Shown: in pieces, positions 47,509 through 58,683 of the stretch | Layout of the letters: each line of letters starts with the position of its first letter | How positions within the stretch are numbered: position 1 is the stretch's first letter | Assembly (NCBI GenBank): GCA_022925895.1 | Contig: JAKSYS010000065.1 | Location: 62,001-126,000 of the forward strand | Reading direction: 5' to 3' | Source: Fragilaria crotonensis | Lineage: Eukaryota; Bacillariophyta; Fragilariophyceae; Fragilariales; Fragilariaceae | DNA: 64,000 bases | The notes under the pieces: model-generated | Database searches by the model: none | Told to the model about the DNA's origin: nothing | Seen by the model: the letters and a program-made list of their open reading frames with translations, nothing else | Position numbers and translations under genes: made by a program

Positions 47509-49459
47509 ATGATGACAAAAACCCGCCGACTCGTTCTGACTGTGCTCCTCGTGCTAGTCAGTCGCACTACAAGGGCAGATGCTGCTAATCCCTTGAAGAG
47601 GCTGCTCAATGGTCCCATGAGCAAGTCATCGGACGAAACGAACAATGCCAACACGTGTGACAACGCTTTGGCCAAATCGTTGGTGCTCGCCAACGATGAA
47701 AAGGACCAAATGGAGAAGGAGCGAGATGAAGCTCTCGCCAATCATGCCAAGGCCCTCGACACTATTGCACAACTCTCGTCCGAACTTGAATCCACCAAGG
47801 ATTCCTTGTCCAAACGCATTCAAGAACTTGAACAGACGGAGGCTCTCCTGCGCGAGGCATCCGCGTTGGAACGTGCTGCCAGTGAGAAAGAATTAGAAAC
47901 AACCGTGCGGGAGGCAGAGGAAAAGCAGCAAAGTATGCAAACCTCTTTTGATAAAAGGCTTGAGGAGTCGCACGAGTTGTGGACGACCAAGATGGAGGAA
48001 AAGGAGGCCGGTCATGCTGATCAAGTGGCAGCGCTGAAGGCGGAGTCCGAAGCGTCAGTGGATCGTATCAAGAAGGATATGGAGGAGAAGATTGTGGCGC
48101 TTCAGTCTTCCTTGGTTACCTTGGAAAAAAAGCACGAGCAGCAATTGGCAGCGGTGCGACAAGAAGCGGCGTCGAGTATTGAGGAAGTCGAGCGACAGCT
48201 CACCAAGAAGTATGATGACAAACATGCCGAATTGGAACAGTTCAAACTTCAAGCTGAAGAGGAAAGACTAAGAATATTGAGGATAAAGGAAGAGGATGCC
48301 AAAAGTCTGGAGGACGAGCACCTGAGTTACAGGCGTACACTGGAAGATCAGCATAGTCACATCGTTGCTGATTTGAAGGAAAGAATTGAGGCTAACGCGA
48401 AAAAGGCTTTCAAGCAACTTCAAGCCAGAGAGAACGAGCTAGAAAGTCGAATGAACGACATGCAGCGTGAGGCGAAGAAGCGACTGCAGGATGTCCAAGC
48501 GTCTCATGCCAACGAACTTAAAAACCTTGTCAAGACCATCGAAACCATGGAGGCCGATCATTCGCGCCTTGGAAGGAAGATGAACAGTTTGCAGCGCAAA
48601 TATGATGCTGCTGCTAAGGTAAGAGCAAACATGGGTACCAAATTCTTGCTGCACACACAGAACTGACTTGCAACCACAGGAAATCCAAGAGTGGCGCGAG
48701 CTACACAGTACACGATCGTACTGCAACTTTACCCACATTACAGAAGACACAACTGCCGCCGTGGCTACAGCTAGTAAGATTGCGACAGCGCAACTAACAG
48801 CGGCGGCCGCTGTTGCATCTGAACACGTCCTCGTCGCCACTAAGTCTGCCTCCGAGCAAATAAAGGTTGCCACCAAAGTTGTCGCCCACGCTGCCGAGCC
48901 TCACATTGAAACAGGTCGTCACATGTACGACGCCCACTTGAAAGAGCACGTCGACAAACACCTCCTTCCCATCCACGAGGCACATGTCAAACCGGCGCTC
49001 AAAGTCGCGAACAAAAACATTGCTGTTGCGAGAAAGAAAGCAAGCACCCAAATGCATAGCTTATATCGGCGTTCTATTTCCGAGTTCAAGGCAGCGTGTC
49101 CAGCCTTCAAGAAGCAGCTTCGTGAAATGCAGGTTCACCCCAGTATGCAATCCTTCGTTCGCGAGAAGTGCAAGGACCCGAAAGGCACTGTGGACCGTCT
49201 ACTTGCTGCCATTGCGATTCTTTTCGCGCTCCTGTTCCGGGGATTCTTGTGGAGGACCTTCATGTTCTTGATCTATTTGCCGTTCCGAATTATGTGGTAC
49301 GTTTCACCGTTACCACTTTTCTTTCCTTCACGCAAGGCGGTGGTGCCTGACATTGCTGACGTTGTTGCTAGTTCTACGAGTGCTGCAGAAGTGACATCGA
49401 ATAACGGCCCTTCCAACTTTGATGGATTCAAGAAAGAAAAGGTCGGTCCTGCGCAATGA
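47509..49459 (+). CDS. Signal-peptide coiled-coil membrane protein
   Basis: 629 residues in two exons (47509-48618 and 48680-49459) joined by a 61-bp GT-AG intron in phase 0. The start is the ATG at 47509, giving a clear signal peptide (MMTKTRRLVLTVLLVLVSRT). Residues about 60-380 are a long, continuous coiled coil rich in Glu, Lys, Gln and Ala. Exon 2 begins EIQEWRELHSTRSYC, continues with an alanine-rich amphipathic region (ATASKIATAQLTAAAAVASE) and ends with one or two membrane helices near 49205-49310 (LLAAIAILFALLFRGFLW), then a short polar tail. It probably sits in the ER or a secretory membrane with the coil in the lumen. No family is recognised. A shorter coiled-coil gene lies at 50756. 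Confidence 0.75.
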
Positions 49460-49609
49460 TAGACCTGGTGTTTGGGGTGGGACGCTTCATTAAGAGGGTT
49501 TTTTGTATAATTGAGTGCTATCCAGCAAGTCAATTTTAGTGTTTGTCACTCCATGTTTCGAAACATCGCTGTGTCCTCCCCTAGAGCAATGATCAGACTT
49601 ATTTCGTAT

Positions 49610-50230
49610 CTACCCCGCCCATGGATCATCACCTCCAACTTTGCTTGTGTCTTTCGAGACGATCTCGGCATCCACAACATGCGGACGAACACTCTCCTTC
49701 TCTTGAGTTGTTGGTACCTGTACTTGTTGCTGCTGCTGCTGCTCCTTAAATTTTGCTTCCATCAAAGCTTGCATCTTTTCACCCAGTTCCTGCATCAAAT
49801 CGGGACGTTGATCCATCGTTTGTCCGGGTTCCAGTTGGGCCTCATAGCTGGCCCACAATGCTGGATCCAGTTCCTTAGTTTGTCGTTCCAATTGTTGTGC
49901 GGCTTGAGGAATAATGATGGCAGCCATGACGTACGTCAATCCGACCAGAAAGAAGACGACACCGATGATTCCTGTCAAGACGGTAGTGACTGTATCCATA
50001 ATGCCGCCACTATTTTGAAAGACATCAGTACTTCCGACTGTAGTTACGAGATCGTTGTCGGAAAGGAAATGGGACGTTGCGAAGTCATCAAGGCCGTTGA
50101 ATAGCCATGACGGTGTCGGTGTCGTAGTTGGACGTTTTGAAACAAAGGCGACAGGAGCAATAAAGGCTACAGCTGTCCCGATACTTAGCGCGGCTAGCAA
50201 CAGGAGAGAGGAATTCATAACGATAATCAT
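49610..50230 (-). CDS. Plastid-targeted single-pass membrane protein
   Basis: 206 residues from the ATG at 50230-50228; an ATG 12 bp downstream (50218) would also keep the signal. The N-terminus is a signal peptide ending in TAVAFIAPVAF. The phenylalanine after the predicted cleavage and the following proline match the ASAFAP motif that directs proteins into diatom plastids, followed by a Ser/Thr/Pro-rich transit stretch. One membrane helix lies at about residues 98-122 (IIGVVFFLVGLTYVMAAII). After it come a helical region and a glutamine run (EQQQQQQVQV, a CTG repeat near 49729-49743). Function unknown; it is plausibly a thylakoid or envelope protein. Its 3' end converges with the coiled-coil gene. 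Confidence 0.75.
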   Translation of the reverse strand: MIIVMNSSLLLLAALSIGTAVAFIAPVAFVSKRPTTTPTPSWLFNGLDDFATSHFLSDNDLVTTVGSTDVFQNSGGIMDTVTTVLTGIIGVVFFLVGLTYVMAAIIIPQAAQQLERQTKELDPALWASYEAQLEPGQTMDQRPDLMQELGEKMQALMEAKFKEQQQQQQVQVPTTQEKESVRPHVVDAEIVSKDTSKVGGDDPWAG

Positions 50231-50755
50231 GCAATCGCTTTCTGCGCAGCCTTCAGGCAAACATTGAGAGATCAATTATACTGAAGTGACAACAGGCGAT
50301 CACCGTGATATCGTTTTGTGACACCTGAATCCCCATCCGGCAGTCGGCCGTCCCCCCGTGTCTAATTTCAATCTTGCCTTCAAAGAACCCGGATATTAAA
50401 AGATATTTGATTCCAGAAAATCTAAATTGATCCACGAGCAGACACGCATCGCCTTTGGCATATTGCATCTTCGCCTTCAACACTTACATTATATATCTTA
50501 AATCAGATAACGGTCCCAGTTGCGAGGCAAGTAGCAAGAGGTGTTGCAGTACGACTTGAGACGAGCGGAATAGAAGAATCTCCCACGGTTACCCTTGTTG
50601 ACTGTTCATTGATCGGCAAATTGAATTGAGTGAAAGGATGAAGACCGACAATAACAGCTCCTTTCCGGTCGCCGACTGCAATTGTTCATGATTTTGTTCA
50701 TATCTGCGACCGTTACGTCTGCGTTTGTTTCTCCTTGGTATTCCAACACAGTACA
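50231..50755. promoter_or_regulatory. Divergent spacer between the plastid protein and the small coiled-coil gene
   Basis: About 525 bp between two divergently oriented start codons. It presumably holds both promoters. No recognisable motif or RNA gene was seen. Confidence 0.35.
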
Positions 50756-51557
50756 ATGACCACGCCCATGATTCCACCACAACGCAGCAGCAGTAGTAGT
50801 AATGCTGCGATTAGAACTCGAACATGGCAGTTGCAAGTTGTAATCCCGGGAGTCGACATGGCGCTTATGGATGCTGCAATTGCAGTTGTTTCGGCAGCGG
50901 CTGGTGCAGCATCGCAATTACCTCGGATTCAGCAATTGGAGAAAGATTTGGATACGGCTCGAAGCGCTTTGACGCAGGTATGTCATTTGTTGATCGTGAC
51001 CGTTTTGATTTACATACCTGCATGTTTTTGTGATGATGTCCAGTATCATCGTCGTTGTCGACTTCGAAGAACGAGAAGGCGCACTATTATCCAGAGACAT
51101 CCGCTCTTTTCTTCCTTGATACTAACTTAAGCTTTCTTGATATTGCTCGACCCTCGCTATCAAGACGGAACAAGAGCTTGCAGACAAGGTATCGCAATTG
51201 GAGGATCAGCTGTTCAAGATGGATCAAGAATTTGAATCCCAATCGGGAAAGATTAAGAAACAATTTGACCAGAAGCTCCGTGAGGAATTAGAGCGAGTTC
51301 GCAAAAAGGTCAAGGAAGAATATCAATTCACGTTGGACATTAAAGTACAGGAAGAGCGATCCAAAATGTTGGCCGAAAAGTTGGATTTTGTGGGATCTGT
51401 GAATGGTGACAAGGACATTGAATTGGTCAATTTGCGTCTGAAACAGTCGCAAGCGCAACTCGCGAATCAAAAGTTAGAAGAAGCGCTTGCCACGTCCAAG
51501 GCAGAGTTAGATCGTATTCAGAATCTTTCACAACAGAAACCGTGGTGGCCCTTTTAA
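50756..51557 (+). CDS. Small coiled-coil protein
   Basis: 204 residues from exons 50756-50977 and 51165-51557, with a 187-bp GT-AG intron in phase 0 (ALTQ joined to TEQELADKV). The N-terminus is Ser-rich, with RTRTWQLQVVIPGVDMALMD and an Ala-rich stretch (AAIAVVSAAAGAASQLP) that may be a weak membrane or transit segment. From RIQQLEKDLDTARSAL onward nearly the whole protein is coiled coil, rich in Glu, Lys and Gln, ending in QQKPWWPF. I do not recognise a family. A plastid or mitochondrial location is possible but unproven. Confidence 0.7.
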
Positions 51558-51814
51558 GATTTGTCATGTTGTAGAGAGAGCGAGAGTGATTGCAGACCCG
51601 CATCAATGAACAAGAGCGAGGGTTGGATAGACTGTTTGAAGCCACATGACAACGACCACTATCAGAGGAATCAATCCCGCAGTGGCTTCGGAATCTAGAG
51701 CCGTGACGACAACATGGAGTGTAGAACTAGACGCCAAATAGAACAGTGTTGTTGTACAAATGCAAACAGCAAATTCGCCAAGAGACGTAAGCAGGCCTTG
51801 ATTCTAATGTGTTT

Positions 51815-53159
51815 CTAATCTTTCTTTGATTTCTTATCTTCGTGCCCGATGATTAGAGACGCTTGCAACACAGCGGCCAAAAACAAGCATCCGCTGACAA
51901 GCGAGAAAACTACCGAATGATCCAACACGTCGGTTGCATGAGTCCCAGCCACAACAATGGCATTAAGGGGCAATCGAAAAATGTTTAAAATGGCCCCTTG
52001 CAAGGCATCAGGAACATATTTGGATCGGAGAGTTCCAGCAACAGGCATGAAGAGTCCGACACAGAATTCCATAACCATAAATGCGACAATGATCTTATGG
52101 AAACAATCGCCGTCCATGAAACCCGACAAGCATGACGCCGGGACGGCCATACTGATGGATGCGACCAAGTAGATAATCGATGCGGAAACTTCGGAGCCAA
52201 TGGCCTTGGACGTCAGGAACGAAACAAGGGCGTGGAATGGAGTGAAAACGATTCCTCCCATGGTGATGGCCATCATGAGAGCGGAAAACACACAACCAGT
52301 GGGAACACCACCAGGAGGGTTTTGAGACAACAGTGTTGGGACCCACATAAAGACAAACTTCAAGCGATTACGTTGTGAGACTCCAGGCAGATGCAGTCCA
52401 GAATGCGTCGACGACACAAGAACTTACTGTATACATTGCCCCCTCACTTAGTGCCTGAGTCATTCCGATTCTCCAAACGCGAGAGTCTGAGATGGTTGTC
52501 GTCCATCCATGAATGAACTGAGTGTACACGCTAGCTTCAGTGGTATCACCTTCTTGCTTTTCTTCTTCACCATAATTCTCTTCCCACCGCAGGACAAGTA
52601 GTAACGCCAGCACCGTCAATCCAATGGCACCCTGAAATGGTCCAATTTGTCCGAACCAGTCTTCTAGCACTTGCGCGACAATCCCCGCCAAGACTGCAGT
52701 ACCTCCCGTGACCATGGACGCTTCCGAGTAGGTGCGTGTGAGCCAGTCTTCCGGGAAACCGCGCTTGCGATGTTCTGTCGTCATCCAACTTTCAAATGCC
52801 GAAAAGAGCAGATTGGTGGAAATTCCTCCCAGGACTCGTCCCGCAAGGAGGGTGGAAAAGTCGGTCGAGTGTTCCATGAGATTAATCATGACCTCCAGAA
52901 CACAATAGACGATACAAGCACGCTTTCGACCGAACTTGTCAACGGCCGATCCTAAAAAGGGAGCAAATAAGGCGCCGCTCAAGAATCCAGTCAAGAAGAG
53001 AGCTGATATGTTGACGCCGTAGGACAAGTACAAGGTATACATGTGAGTACCTTGCATCCAATCAGCGAGCATGATGACGGCGTAGACTGTCATGTACTGG
53101 TGACGGAAGGCATCGAATTCCTTGTGTAGGACCTTGTGGGTTTTGACACCTGTAGCCAC
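51815..53159 (-). CDS. MFSD5: MFSD5-like major facilitator (molybdate-anion transporter family)
   Basis: Two exons on the minus strand: 53159-52428 and 52357-51815, with a 70-bp GT-AG intron (52427-52358) joining GAMYT to FVFMWVPTL. The 425 residues seen match the MFSD5 family closely: LADWMQGTHMYTLYLSYG, FLGSAVDKFGRKRACIVYC (MFS motif A), GRVLGGISTNLLFSAFESWM, PEDWLTRTYSEAS and YVPDALQGAILNIFRLPLNA. About 11 membrane helices are expected. Family members take up molybdate across the plasma membrane. No ATG lies at 53159 (a GTG), so the first helix and start are probably in an upstream exon, for example beginning MTGLLIFTRSLFILC at 53243. The C-terminus is lysine-rich (EDKKSKKD). Confidence 0.88.
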
Positions 53160-53243
53160 ATCGGCACCTTTACCGATTTTTCTTTCTCGTCATCAGGAAC
53201 ATAAAATGAAGAGACTGCGAGTGAATATCAAGAGTCCAGTCAT

Positions 53244-54291
53244 GATGAGGAGAACATCCAAGGCCCTGGAGATTAATGGTCAGTCATCGTGTAGGATTGT
53301 CGTCAGGCGAAGCACTCAACCAACCGTACAACGTACCATTCTGGCCAGTCCGGCAAGAAAACTTTGGCAGCGGAGAGCAGGATCGATAACATGGTGCCGA
53401 GTCCGTTTGAATTGCACAAGTATCTTTATCGATGACTCCACACTCTGTATACTGCACTTGGCGCTTGGTGCTCGCAGTATTTCGTGTCGCTTTCGGTTGT
53501 GAGATGCGAGATGCGACAGGTGAAGTCCAAGGTCGTCGTTGAATGAGCAAGCGAGATTGTACTTGATACTCCAGTACCAGGTCCCTACTGTACCTCGAAG
53601 GCGTTTGTTCGTGCACCTAAACTCAAAAATGTTGGCGCTTGAGGTTCAAGAGAGACGTTGAGACTTGAGACAGATGGAACTTGACGATGTGAGTTGAGTA
53701 GTACTGATACTGCTGTAATGTTATAGGAGAATACTATTGTATATTGTATATCCATACATCAGATGTATATATATGTTTGATACTGCACGTTAACTGATAT
53801 CCGATAAGTATACATTATTACAGTTTAATCAAAACATGAAGAATGAAGATGTGGAAAACATTGGACATTCATCAGCACCAAGCATATTTCTTATACCTAC
53901 GCATCAACATACCAAGTTCTGTACTGGGGTACCTGTACCTGCTTACAGCAAGCGAATTGCTTTCTATGTACTGTTGTGTGCGTTTCAAATGATACTGTAC
54001 CTTCGTAATGGAGTACCGGTACCTGCACATGGTATGATATCGTACAGTGCAGATGAACGGTCTGCACGATTGCACGTGACTCATCAGAAAGAGCTCATTC
54101 CGACACCATCCATTTTTGTGCAGAATGCCGAATGCCTTTTCAATTTTTGCGCGCACTCTGTACAGACGCTGCGACCCGCAGTCAATCTAAAAAGTCCCCC
54201 AAGTCACCTTCGAAACAATTCATTTTCCTCCCTAACAGAGACCAGTCGCATACCTGAGCTTTGTTGGGACGAACGTTTCTCCTCATCGATC
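53244..54291. promoter_or_regulatory. Spacer between MFSD5-like and IMPDH genes, GTAC-rich
   Basis: Divergent spacer. The open frame running into the IMPDH start (53836-54369) has no protein character and is treated as 5' untranslated or promoter sequence. GTAC tetramers cluster at about 53900-54030 (GGGTACCTGTACC; GGAGTACCGGTACC). AT-rich sequence lies at 53740-53830. Confidence 0.4.
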
Positions 54292-56036
54292 ATGGCCCTC
54301 GCAACTCTTAATGGAAAGGCTCTATTGCCGCTCGACGAAGAGACTCTGGAGTCTGGAGCTTGTGGGTAAGTAATTGTGGAATTTGGCATATCGCACACTA
54401 TGATTGCTCATGATCGGTATGATATGACCTGACACTACCGCTAGTATTGACGAATCGTTATTCGTTGGCTGACATGAAAACCGAATCACAAACATATACT
54501 GGTTATCTCAACCTTGATCTCAAATCCAATCTGTAGTTACACCGCGACGCAGGTCTTTGTTAAGAATCCAGCCTGTGTGGCATACAGCTACGATGACATC
54601 ATCATCATGCCAGGGCACATCAACTTCCCCCTTCACGAAGTTGAAATTTCATCGCAGCTCACGAAGAACATTCGTCTGAATAGTCCCTTCGTTTCATCCC
54701 CTATGGACACTGTTACAGAGTCAAAAATGGCCATCATGATGGCTCTTCAAGGAGGCATAGGAATCATCCATTCAAACTTCTCCATTGACGACCAAGCAGC
54801 AGAAGTTAGAAAGGTCAAAAAATTCAAGAACGGCTTCATTACTGATCCTGTCTGTCTCTCTCCAACTAACACCGCTGAAGATGTATTTCGCATCAAATCG
54901 GAACTAGGATTTTCCAGTTTCCCAATTACCGACACTGGAAAGATGGGTGGTCGTTTGATGGGAATCATTTCGAACCGCGACACTTCCTTCATTGAAGACC
55001 CAACCGTCACGATCCAAGAATTCATGACTCCACGCCAGTCCTGTACTGTCGCAAAAGATGGCGTCAGCCTCGCCGATGCCAATGAAATCCTCAAGGCTTC
55101 CAAAAAGGGAAAGCTCCCTGTTGTTAACGAACAAGACGAATTGGTCGCACTCATTGCCCGAACCGATTTACAAAAGAATCGGGACTTTCCGCTCGCCTCC
55201 AAGGACGCGAACAAGCAATTGCTGGTCAGGGCCGCTATTGGAACGCGACCCGAAGACAGAGACCGCGCCCACGCCTTGGTGGAAGCCGGCGTCGATGTCA
55301 TTGTCGTCGACTCGTCACAGGGCGATTCTAGATATCAGCTGGAAATTGTCCACCACCTTACGACTTACCCCAAATCGATGTCATTGCCGGCAATGTCGTG
55401 ACTGCCAGTCAGGCTTGGAATCTTATCCAGGCCGGGGCGCATGGATTGCGCGTCGGTATGGGCATTGGATCCATTTGCACGACGCAGGAAATTTGTGCCG
55501 TCGGGCGGGCCCAAGCCAGTGCGGTGTACCATGTGGCGAAATTCGCGCGGAAGCATGGGATTCCAGTGGTGGCAGACGGTGGAATCAAGTCCACTGGACA
55601 TATCACGAAGGCCCTGTGCCTTGGTGCAGGATGTGTCATGATGGGAAGCATGTTGGCCGGTACTGATGAGGCTCCTGGTGAGTACTATTATCAAGATGGG
55701 GTTCGATTGAAGCGTTATCGTGGTATGGGGAGTCTAGAGGCGATGAGCAAGGGTAGTGAGAAGCGCTATGTTTGGGAGAATTCTTCAGCGGCAAATTCAG
55801 TCAAGGTAGCACAGGGCGTCAGTGGCGCTGTCCAGGACAAAGGAACACTGCGAACTTATATTCCATACCTGAAGGCGGGTATTCGCCACGGGCTTCAAGA
55901 TGCCGGAGTCTTGAGTGTTGCAGAAGCTCAAGAAAAACTCTACAACAACAAGTTGCGATTTGAGATTCGTTCGCCGGCCGCTCAGAAGGAAGGAGGAGTG
56001 CACGGTCTGCACAGCTACCAGAAGAGACTTTACTAA
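54292..56036 (+). CDS. IMPDH: Inosine-5'-monophosphate dehydrogenase
   Basis: Oxidises IMP to XMP with NAD+, the committed step of guanine nucleotide synthesis. Exon 1 is 54292-54365, then a 171-bp GT-AG intron (54366-54536), then exon 2 to the stop at 56036. About 524 residues, the usual eukaryotic length. Seen: [14 protein letters not shown] near the start, [21 protein letters not shown], two CBS domains ([20 protein letters not shown] and [17 protein letters not shown]), [11 protein letters not shown], the catalytic cysteine loop [13 protein letters not shown], the phosphate site [13 protein letters not shown], and the flap [14 protein letters not shown]. One C seems missing from the C-run at 55368-55371, shifting the frame at [13 protein letters not shown]; all domains beyond are intact, so a sequence error is likely. 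Confidence 0.95.
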
Positions 56037-56137
56037 GTCATTCAGGAAAGACTACGGAGTATCTGCGATAAACGTACTGCGGTTAAATCATTAGAAGCCA
56101 TCTGAATCCATTTACTCTAGTAAAACTTGCGAGGGCT

Positions 56138-57586
56138 CTACTCCTCTGCAGTATTGTTGGGTCTTGAAATCCATCCTGAAATAGAGAATGCCTCCCACTT
56201 ATCATTAGTTGTTAGACACGCCCACGACTTTGCGAAGTTGGACGTTTCCGAGCTCGTCAGGAGATTCTGAAGCGTGGCTGTTACTGCGCGAAGGCTGCGG
56301 GAATCACTGCTGCGCTTCCAACCAGTTGCATGATGATGGTGATGATGATTATTATTGTGGTGATGACGACGACGACTGTTGCCGTTGTTGCTACCCTGAC
56401 AAGTATCGCGAGGGGATGAACTGCCAGGATGATTCCATCGCTTGCGTCTAGTCGATGGCCTTCTTTCATCTGGACTGATGCTGCGACTTCGGGATCGATG
56501 ATTGTTGTGATACCCCGCCACACCCCGACGCCCGGTAGCATGATTGTTCGGCATGTTGTGGTACCCATTCGCATTGCTGTCGTGATATCCATTCTTCCGA
56601 ACTGGACTTCTTCCCCGCACTCGATTATTGCGAATCATCATTGGCGGTGATTGCGATCGCGATCGCCGCCAGTGATCATCGTACCCGTACCCTCCACCAT
56701 TACGTTGTTGATGGCTCTGTTCTTCCATGACCTTGTCTGCTTCCAAGACTGTGTCAAGGACGTCAGCATCATCTGCATTGTCTTGGCGAAATCGCTGCAG
56801 TGGGAGATTCATGTAGCGACCCTGATACCGGCGCACTCCCTTTCCCTTGTATATTGTTCCACCTGGACTGGTCCGTCCATTCGTATGCTCACCAGACGCT
56901 CCGTTCTTAAGATACGGATGTGTCCCATCCTCGCTACTACTGTCGCAGTAGTTGGGTTCCTTCTCTGTATCGTCCTTAGAAACAGGTCCGGGACAGTGAT
57001 ATTGAGGTTCGGCTTCGGTTTGGCTGCGAATATCTTCTTGACTGTGCACAGATTGGCCATCGGTCACGCTTCCCATGAGAGATCCACCACAGTCATCAGT
57101 GTCGACATGCGCGACAACATCACTGTTTTGACTCGCGCCAGTGTTGGAACCATACGATTTGACAGACCCAGCTCTTGACCCAGTGGCACTCCCTGTTGTG
57201 GACTGAAGACTCTGCATCAACAGGGCTCTGGAGAGCGGAGGACCCATGTCGTTCCATCGTGTTGTCGTGGAATGGTCTGGAGCTTGGTTAGGAAGCGGAT
57301 GCGGTGGAGAGGTTGCAGCAACATCTGAAGCAATTGTTTGGGGGAGAGTATGGGAAGCCTGTTTTTGGAACGGAGTGAAAGAGGATGGATCAAACTCGAC
57401 AGATCTTCTGAGAATTGATCCAGTCATCAAAACAACTCGCTCTGAGGTTGGCGAGGGAAGGACGTTGATTGACGCGTGAGATACATTCAAGTCGAGACTC
57501 GAGGTCTCAATATCCTCAGTCACTGACCCAGAGCAGACTGTGGCGATGTCACTCTTGCAAGCTTCTGAGTTTGCATACGAAGACAT
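56138..57586 (-). CDS. Low-complexity RS/His-rich protein, function unknown
   Basis: 482 residues in one uninterrupted frame. The N-terminal half is Ser/Thr/Asp-rich. The middle has VRRYQGRYMNLPLQRFRQDN, and the C-terminal third is rich in Arg-Ser pairs (RRSRSQSPPMM; HRSRSRSISPDERRPS), Asn-Gly-Tyr-His units and a histidine run (HHNNNHHHHHHATG). RS-rich tails are typical of splicing-associated nuclear proteins, but no RRM or other fold is visible, so that role is only a guess. The last 50 residues (LRAVTATLQNLLTSSETSNF) look more ordered. It converges with the IMPDH gene, about 100 bp away. Confidence 0.6.
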   Translation of the reverse strand: MSSYANSEACKSDIATVCSGSVTEDIETSSLDLNVSHASINVLPSPTSERVVLMTGSILRRSVEFDPSSFTPFQKQASHTLPQTIASDVAATSPPHPLPNQAPDHSTTTRWNDMGPPLSRALLMQSLQSTTGSATGSRAGSVKSYGSNTGASQNSDVVAHVDTDDCGGSLMGSVTDGQSVHSQEDIRSQTEAEPQYHCPGPVSKDDTEKEPNYCDSSSEDGTHPYLKNGASGEHTNGRTSPGGTIYKGKGVRRYQGRYMNLPLQRFRQDNADDADVLDTVLEADKVMEEQSHQQRNGGGYGYDDHWRRSRSQSPPMMIRNNRVRGRSPVRKNGYHDSNANGYHNMPNNHATGRRGVAGYHNNHRSRSRSISPDERRPSTRRKRWNHPGSSSPRDTCQGSNNGNSRRRHHHNNNHHHHHHATGWKRSSDSRSLRAVTATLQNLLTSSETSNFAKSWACLTTNDKWEAFSISGWISRPNNTAEE

Positions 57587-58110
57587 TGGTGTGTTTGAGG
57601 GCTGCGTTGATTTACAGTTTGGGATACGGTCATGAAATCAGCTTCAGCCCTTCAGCAATTCAGAAGTTTTGTCTCGAGCTGATTACCAATACAATACTGA
57701 GTATATGTTGGGTCAGTCAACAGTCCACACTTGCAAGTTCTTTTCACTCTCAGACAGACAGCAGATGTTCCTTGTCCGCCTTTTAGCGTGTTTCCCGCTT
57801 GTCTCCCACGTCCCTTTCCCAGTCCCATGTCTGTGAGATTACGAGTTCGATATTGAGGTAATTGTAGTATTTAAGGAGTACAAGTACTACGCCTATACTC
57901 CCCAGTTTGTCTGACTTCTCGTTGTATGCACAACAGCATACATATATCAGTAGAGCCTCGAGCATAAAAAAGGGATACAAGTACCAGGCACTGCTGTAGT
58001 GCTACTACAGAGGTATTTCGTACTCAGTACAAGTACAACTTCTCTACTGGTACATTCCGAACAATCAACTCTCACATCCACACAATCACTGTGATCAATT
58101 TTACACCACG
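57587..58110. promoter_or_regulatory. Divergent spacer, GTAC-rich
   Basis: Lies between the starts of the RS/His-rich gene and the mL40-like gene. GTAC and near-GTAC motifs cluster at about 57875-58055 (GAGTACAAGTACTAC; CAGTACAAGTACAAC). No RNA gene is seen. Confidence 0.35.
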
Positions 58111-58683
58111 ATGTCGTCGCCTCTGACCCGCCTCTCCGCTGCTGCTGTGGCCGCCATTGGTACCCCAGGCAGTCTTGGGCGCCTCCGTCCCACTACCGCT
58201 AGTCTCACTGACACAACTATTCGATTCCAAAGCTCCAAGGCAGCTGCCCCCAAGGGGAAACCGACCAAATTCAGCAGCAAAACGAGTAGCACGGCCAGCA
58301 GCAAGAAAAAGAAGGGGTCGTCATCATCCACCGGCCAGCGCGACAAGTCTCTGGATTTGGTGATTCGTGCATTGGATGCACCTAAAATGAAGGAGCCTCC
58401 CATTTCGGAGGAAGAAAAGCAAAGGCGATACGAAATTGGACGGAACCACGTCATCGGACGATTTGAACAGCACAATGCCCGTCAACACGATCTGGCTTGC
58501 AAGCTGGTGATGAAACAACATGCAATCAACATGTTGCCTCGCAATTCGAAGATTCGAGACGAAGCGCTTCGAACTGATTACAATCTTGAAGAGATCCAAC
58601 CGCCCCTGGCACGGCATATTCCAAACGAAACGCCGCCGGTTCTATCAGTTAAGAATTCCAGATTTAGTCGTAGGACATATTAA
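58111..58683 (+). CDS. Probable mitochondrial large-subunit ribosomal protein mL40
   Basis: 190 residues. The N-terminus is rich in Ser, Ala, Arg and Lys without acidic residues for about 75 residues, a mitochondrial-presequence type. From SLDLVIRALDAPKMKEPPIS the sequence becomes ordered: EEEKQRRYEIGRNHVIGRFE, LACKLVMKQHAINMLP, IRDEALRTDYNLEEIQPP, and the end HIPNETPPV. The pattern of an ERRxR helix, a long helix, an EALxxD stretch and a final ETPP motif resembles mL40 (MRP-L28 family) in other eukaryotes. This is recognition by pattern only. A short 3' exon after ETPPV cannot be excluded. Confidence 0.45.
   Translation: MSSPLTRLSAAAVAAIGTPGSLGRLRPTTASLTDTTIRFQSSKAAAPKGKPTKFSSKTSSTASSKKKKGSSSSTGQRDKSLDLVIRALDAPKMKEPPISEEEKQRRYEIGRNHVIGRFEQHNARQHDLACKLVMKQHAINMLPRNSKIRDEALRTDYNLEEIQPPLARHIPNETPPVLSVKNSRFSRRTY

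Noticed and set aside
53836-54369. 178-codon open frame reading into the IMPDH start
   Set aside because: Its composition follows the GTAC-rich spacer and it has no domain. IMPDH similarity begins only at the ATG at 54292.
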